Source: Loripinus fragilis
Taxonomy: Eukaryota; Mollusca; Bivalvia; Lucinida; Lucinidae
Length of the DNA stretch: 64,000 bases
Reading direction: 5' to 3'
Assembly: GCA_964019695.1 (NCBI GenBank)
Contig: OZ026521.1
Location: 29,974,601 to 30,038,600 of the forward strand
Shown: positions 63,346-64,000 of the stretch, in pieces
How positions within the stretch are numbered: the first letter of the stretch is position 1
Layout of the letters: each line of letters opens with the position of its first letter
Position numbers and translations under genes: made by a program
The notes under the pieces: model-generated
Databases searched by the model: none
Seen by the model: the letters and a program-made list of their open reading frames with translations, nothing else
What the model was told of the DNA's origin: nothing

Positions 63346-63732
63346 AAGAAAACAATGAATAAACAAAAACAAAATCATCAAAAATGCTTTAAAAGGTTTG
63401 ACCACAAAAACGCATAAGTCCCTTGATATCATTCGGAATCAGTTTGTTTGATATAAATGATAAGAAAATCATGTTAATGCTGACAAGCAAGTTAACACAT
63501 TAGTTGATATTGTAAATCCGTGTCATTAATAACGCTCTCTTGGGAACGTGGCATAATTATCTGCTAAATCCACATGATAAATTATTGTGACATGAAGCTT
63601 ACAGGAGATGAAATACATTAACATTCTTAACAAAGCTAACAAATACTAGTAGCGAATACAGACCATAGTTTGCGCAACAGTGTAATATATGTAAAAATTC
63701 CACGAATGTTGTATTGAATGTTGTATTGTTGT
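63346..63732. other. No gene seen
   Basis: Nothing recognised. Confidence 0.4.
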
Positions 63733-63862
63733 ATCGTTGAACCAGTACCAACCAGAGGGTAAAGTGTCTTGCTGAATGGCACATGGTGCCTCTGGGGAGT
63801 CTCGAACCAGCGATCCCTCCATATCAAGTACAACACTCTATCACTGATCCAGCGCACTTCTC
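63733..63862 (-). mobile_element. tRNA-SINE head fragment
   Basis: On the minus strand: GTGCGCTGGATCAGTGATAG (box A-like), then GCTGGTTCGAGACTCC (box B). It continues into 'GTTGAACCAGTACCAAC' of the SINE body, truncated at about 63733. Confidence 0.75.
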
Positions 63863-64000
63863 AGTATCGGTAGTAGTGTAAATGAAAGCACATTACAGTT
63901 AATCAATTGCGTTATATTTATAAGATTCAACATATTCTTCTGTAACTGCATCAAACCGAAGCATTGTCAGTTATTTTGTTCACATCGTTTGATGACAAAA

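Overview
This is a eukaryotic, AT-rich, repeat-dense window with short exons in long GT-AG introns. The genes are animal genes: an ionotropic glutamate receptor and a Rac-like small GTPase. Together with the repeats (tRNA-derived SINEs, foldback MITEs, arrays rich in GTGACCTTGACC, a LINE carrying a 2A-like motif), they suggest a marine invertebrate, most likely a bivalve mollusc. The organism is an inference; no species-specific marker was identified.

Two spliced genes interlock. On the minus strand, six exons (43393 down to 10668) encode about 280 contiguous codons of the extracellular amino-terminal domain (ATD) of an AMPA/kainate-type glutamate receptor. No ligand-binding or pore exon was seen in the remaining 10.6 kb to the left. 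A possible exon (7511-7626) and a good terminal exon ending in a membrane segment (1028-1306) lie there instead. On the plus strand, nested antisense inside the 25-kb intron between receptor exons 42455-42508 and 17206-17367, six exons (18651 to 37545) encode a complete 192-residue Rac-like GTPase that is collinear with Rac1. It has D at position 12, E at position 116 and no CAAX box.

The most interesting signal is the exon cluster of this GTPase at 25856-26697. The exon encoding part of switch I, the interswitch and switch II is present four times: a truncated copy, two intact copies (26230-26347 and 26408-26522) separated by a 60-base intron, and a decayed copy with a stop codon. Reading-frame arithmetic makes the two intact copies mutually exclusive, so the gene could produce two GTPases with different effector surfaces.

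The rest is mobile and repeated DNA. From left to right: a SINE with target-site duplications and a 1.9-kb polypurine tract (1.7-3.9 kb); two long terminal-inverted-repeat elements (5.7-8.5 kb); receptor exons among MITEs (10.6-17.4 kb); a partial receptor-exon duplication (15.0 kb) and a LINE relic (15.6-16.2 kb); a tandem array (18.8-20.2 kb); a 688-base tandem duplication (21.1-22.5 kb); a 21-base minisatellite (27.1 kb); a TA-flanked element whose empty site is also in the window (27.6-28.6 kb); a 145-base two-type tandem array (32.3-34.6 kb); receptor exons and a duplicated repeat (41.3-44.0 kb); a LINE ORF1-like gene (46.4 kb) and a long LINE ORF2 (50.3-53.8 kb); and a mosaic of MITE and SINE copies to the end. 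Many repeat families occur two to seven times here, so pairwise comparison within the window defines their ends.
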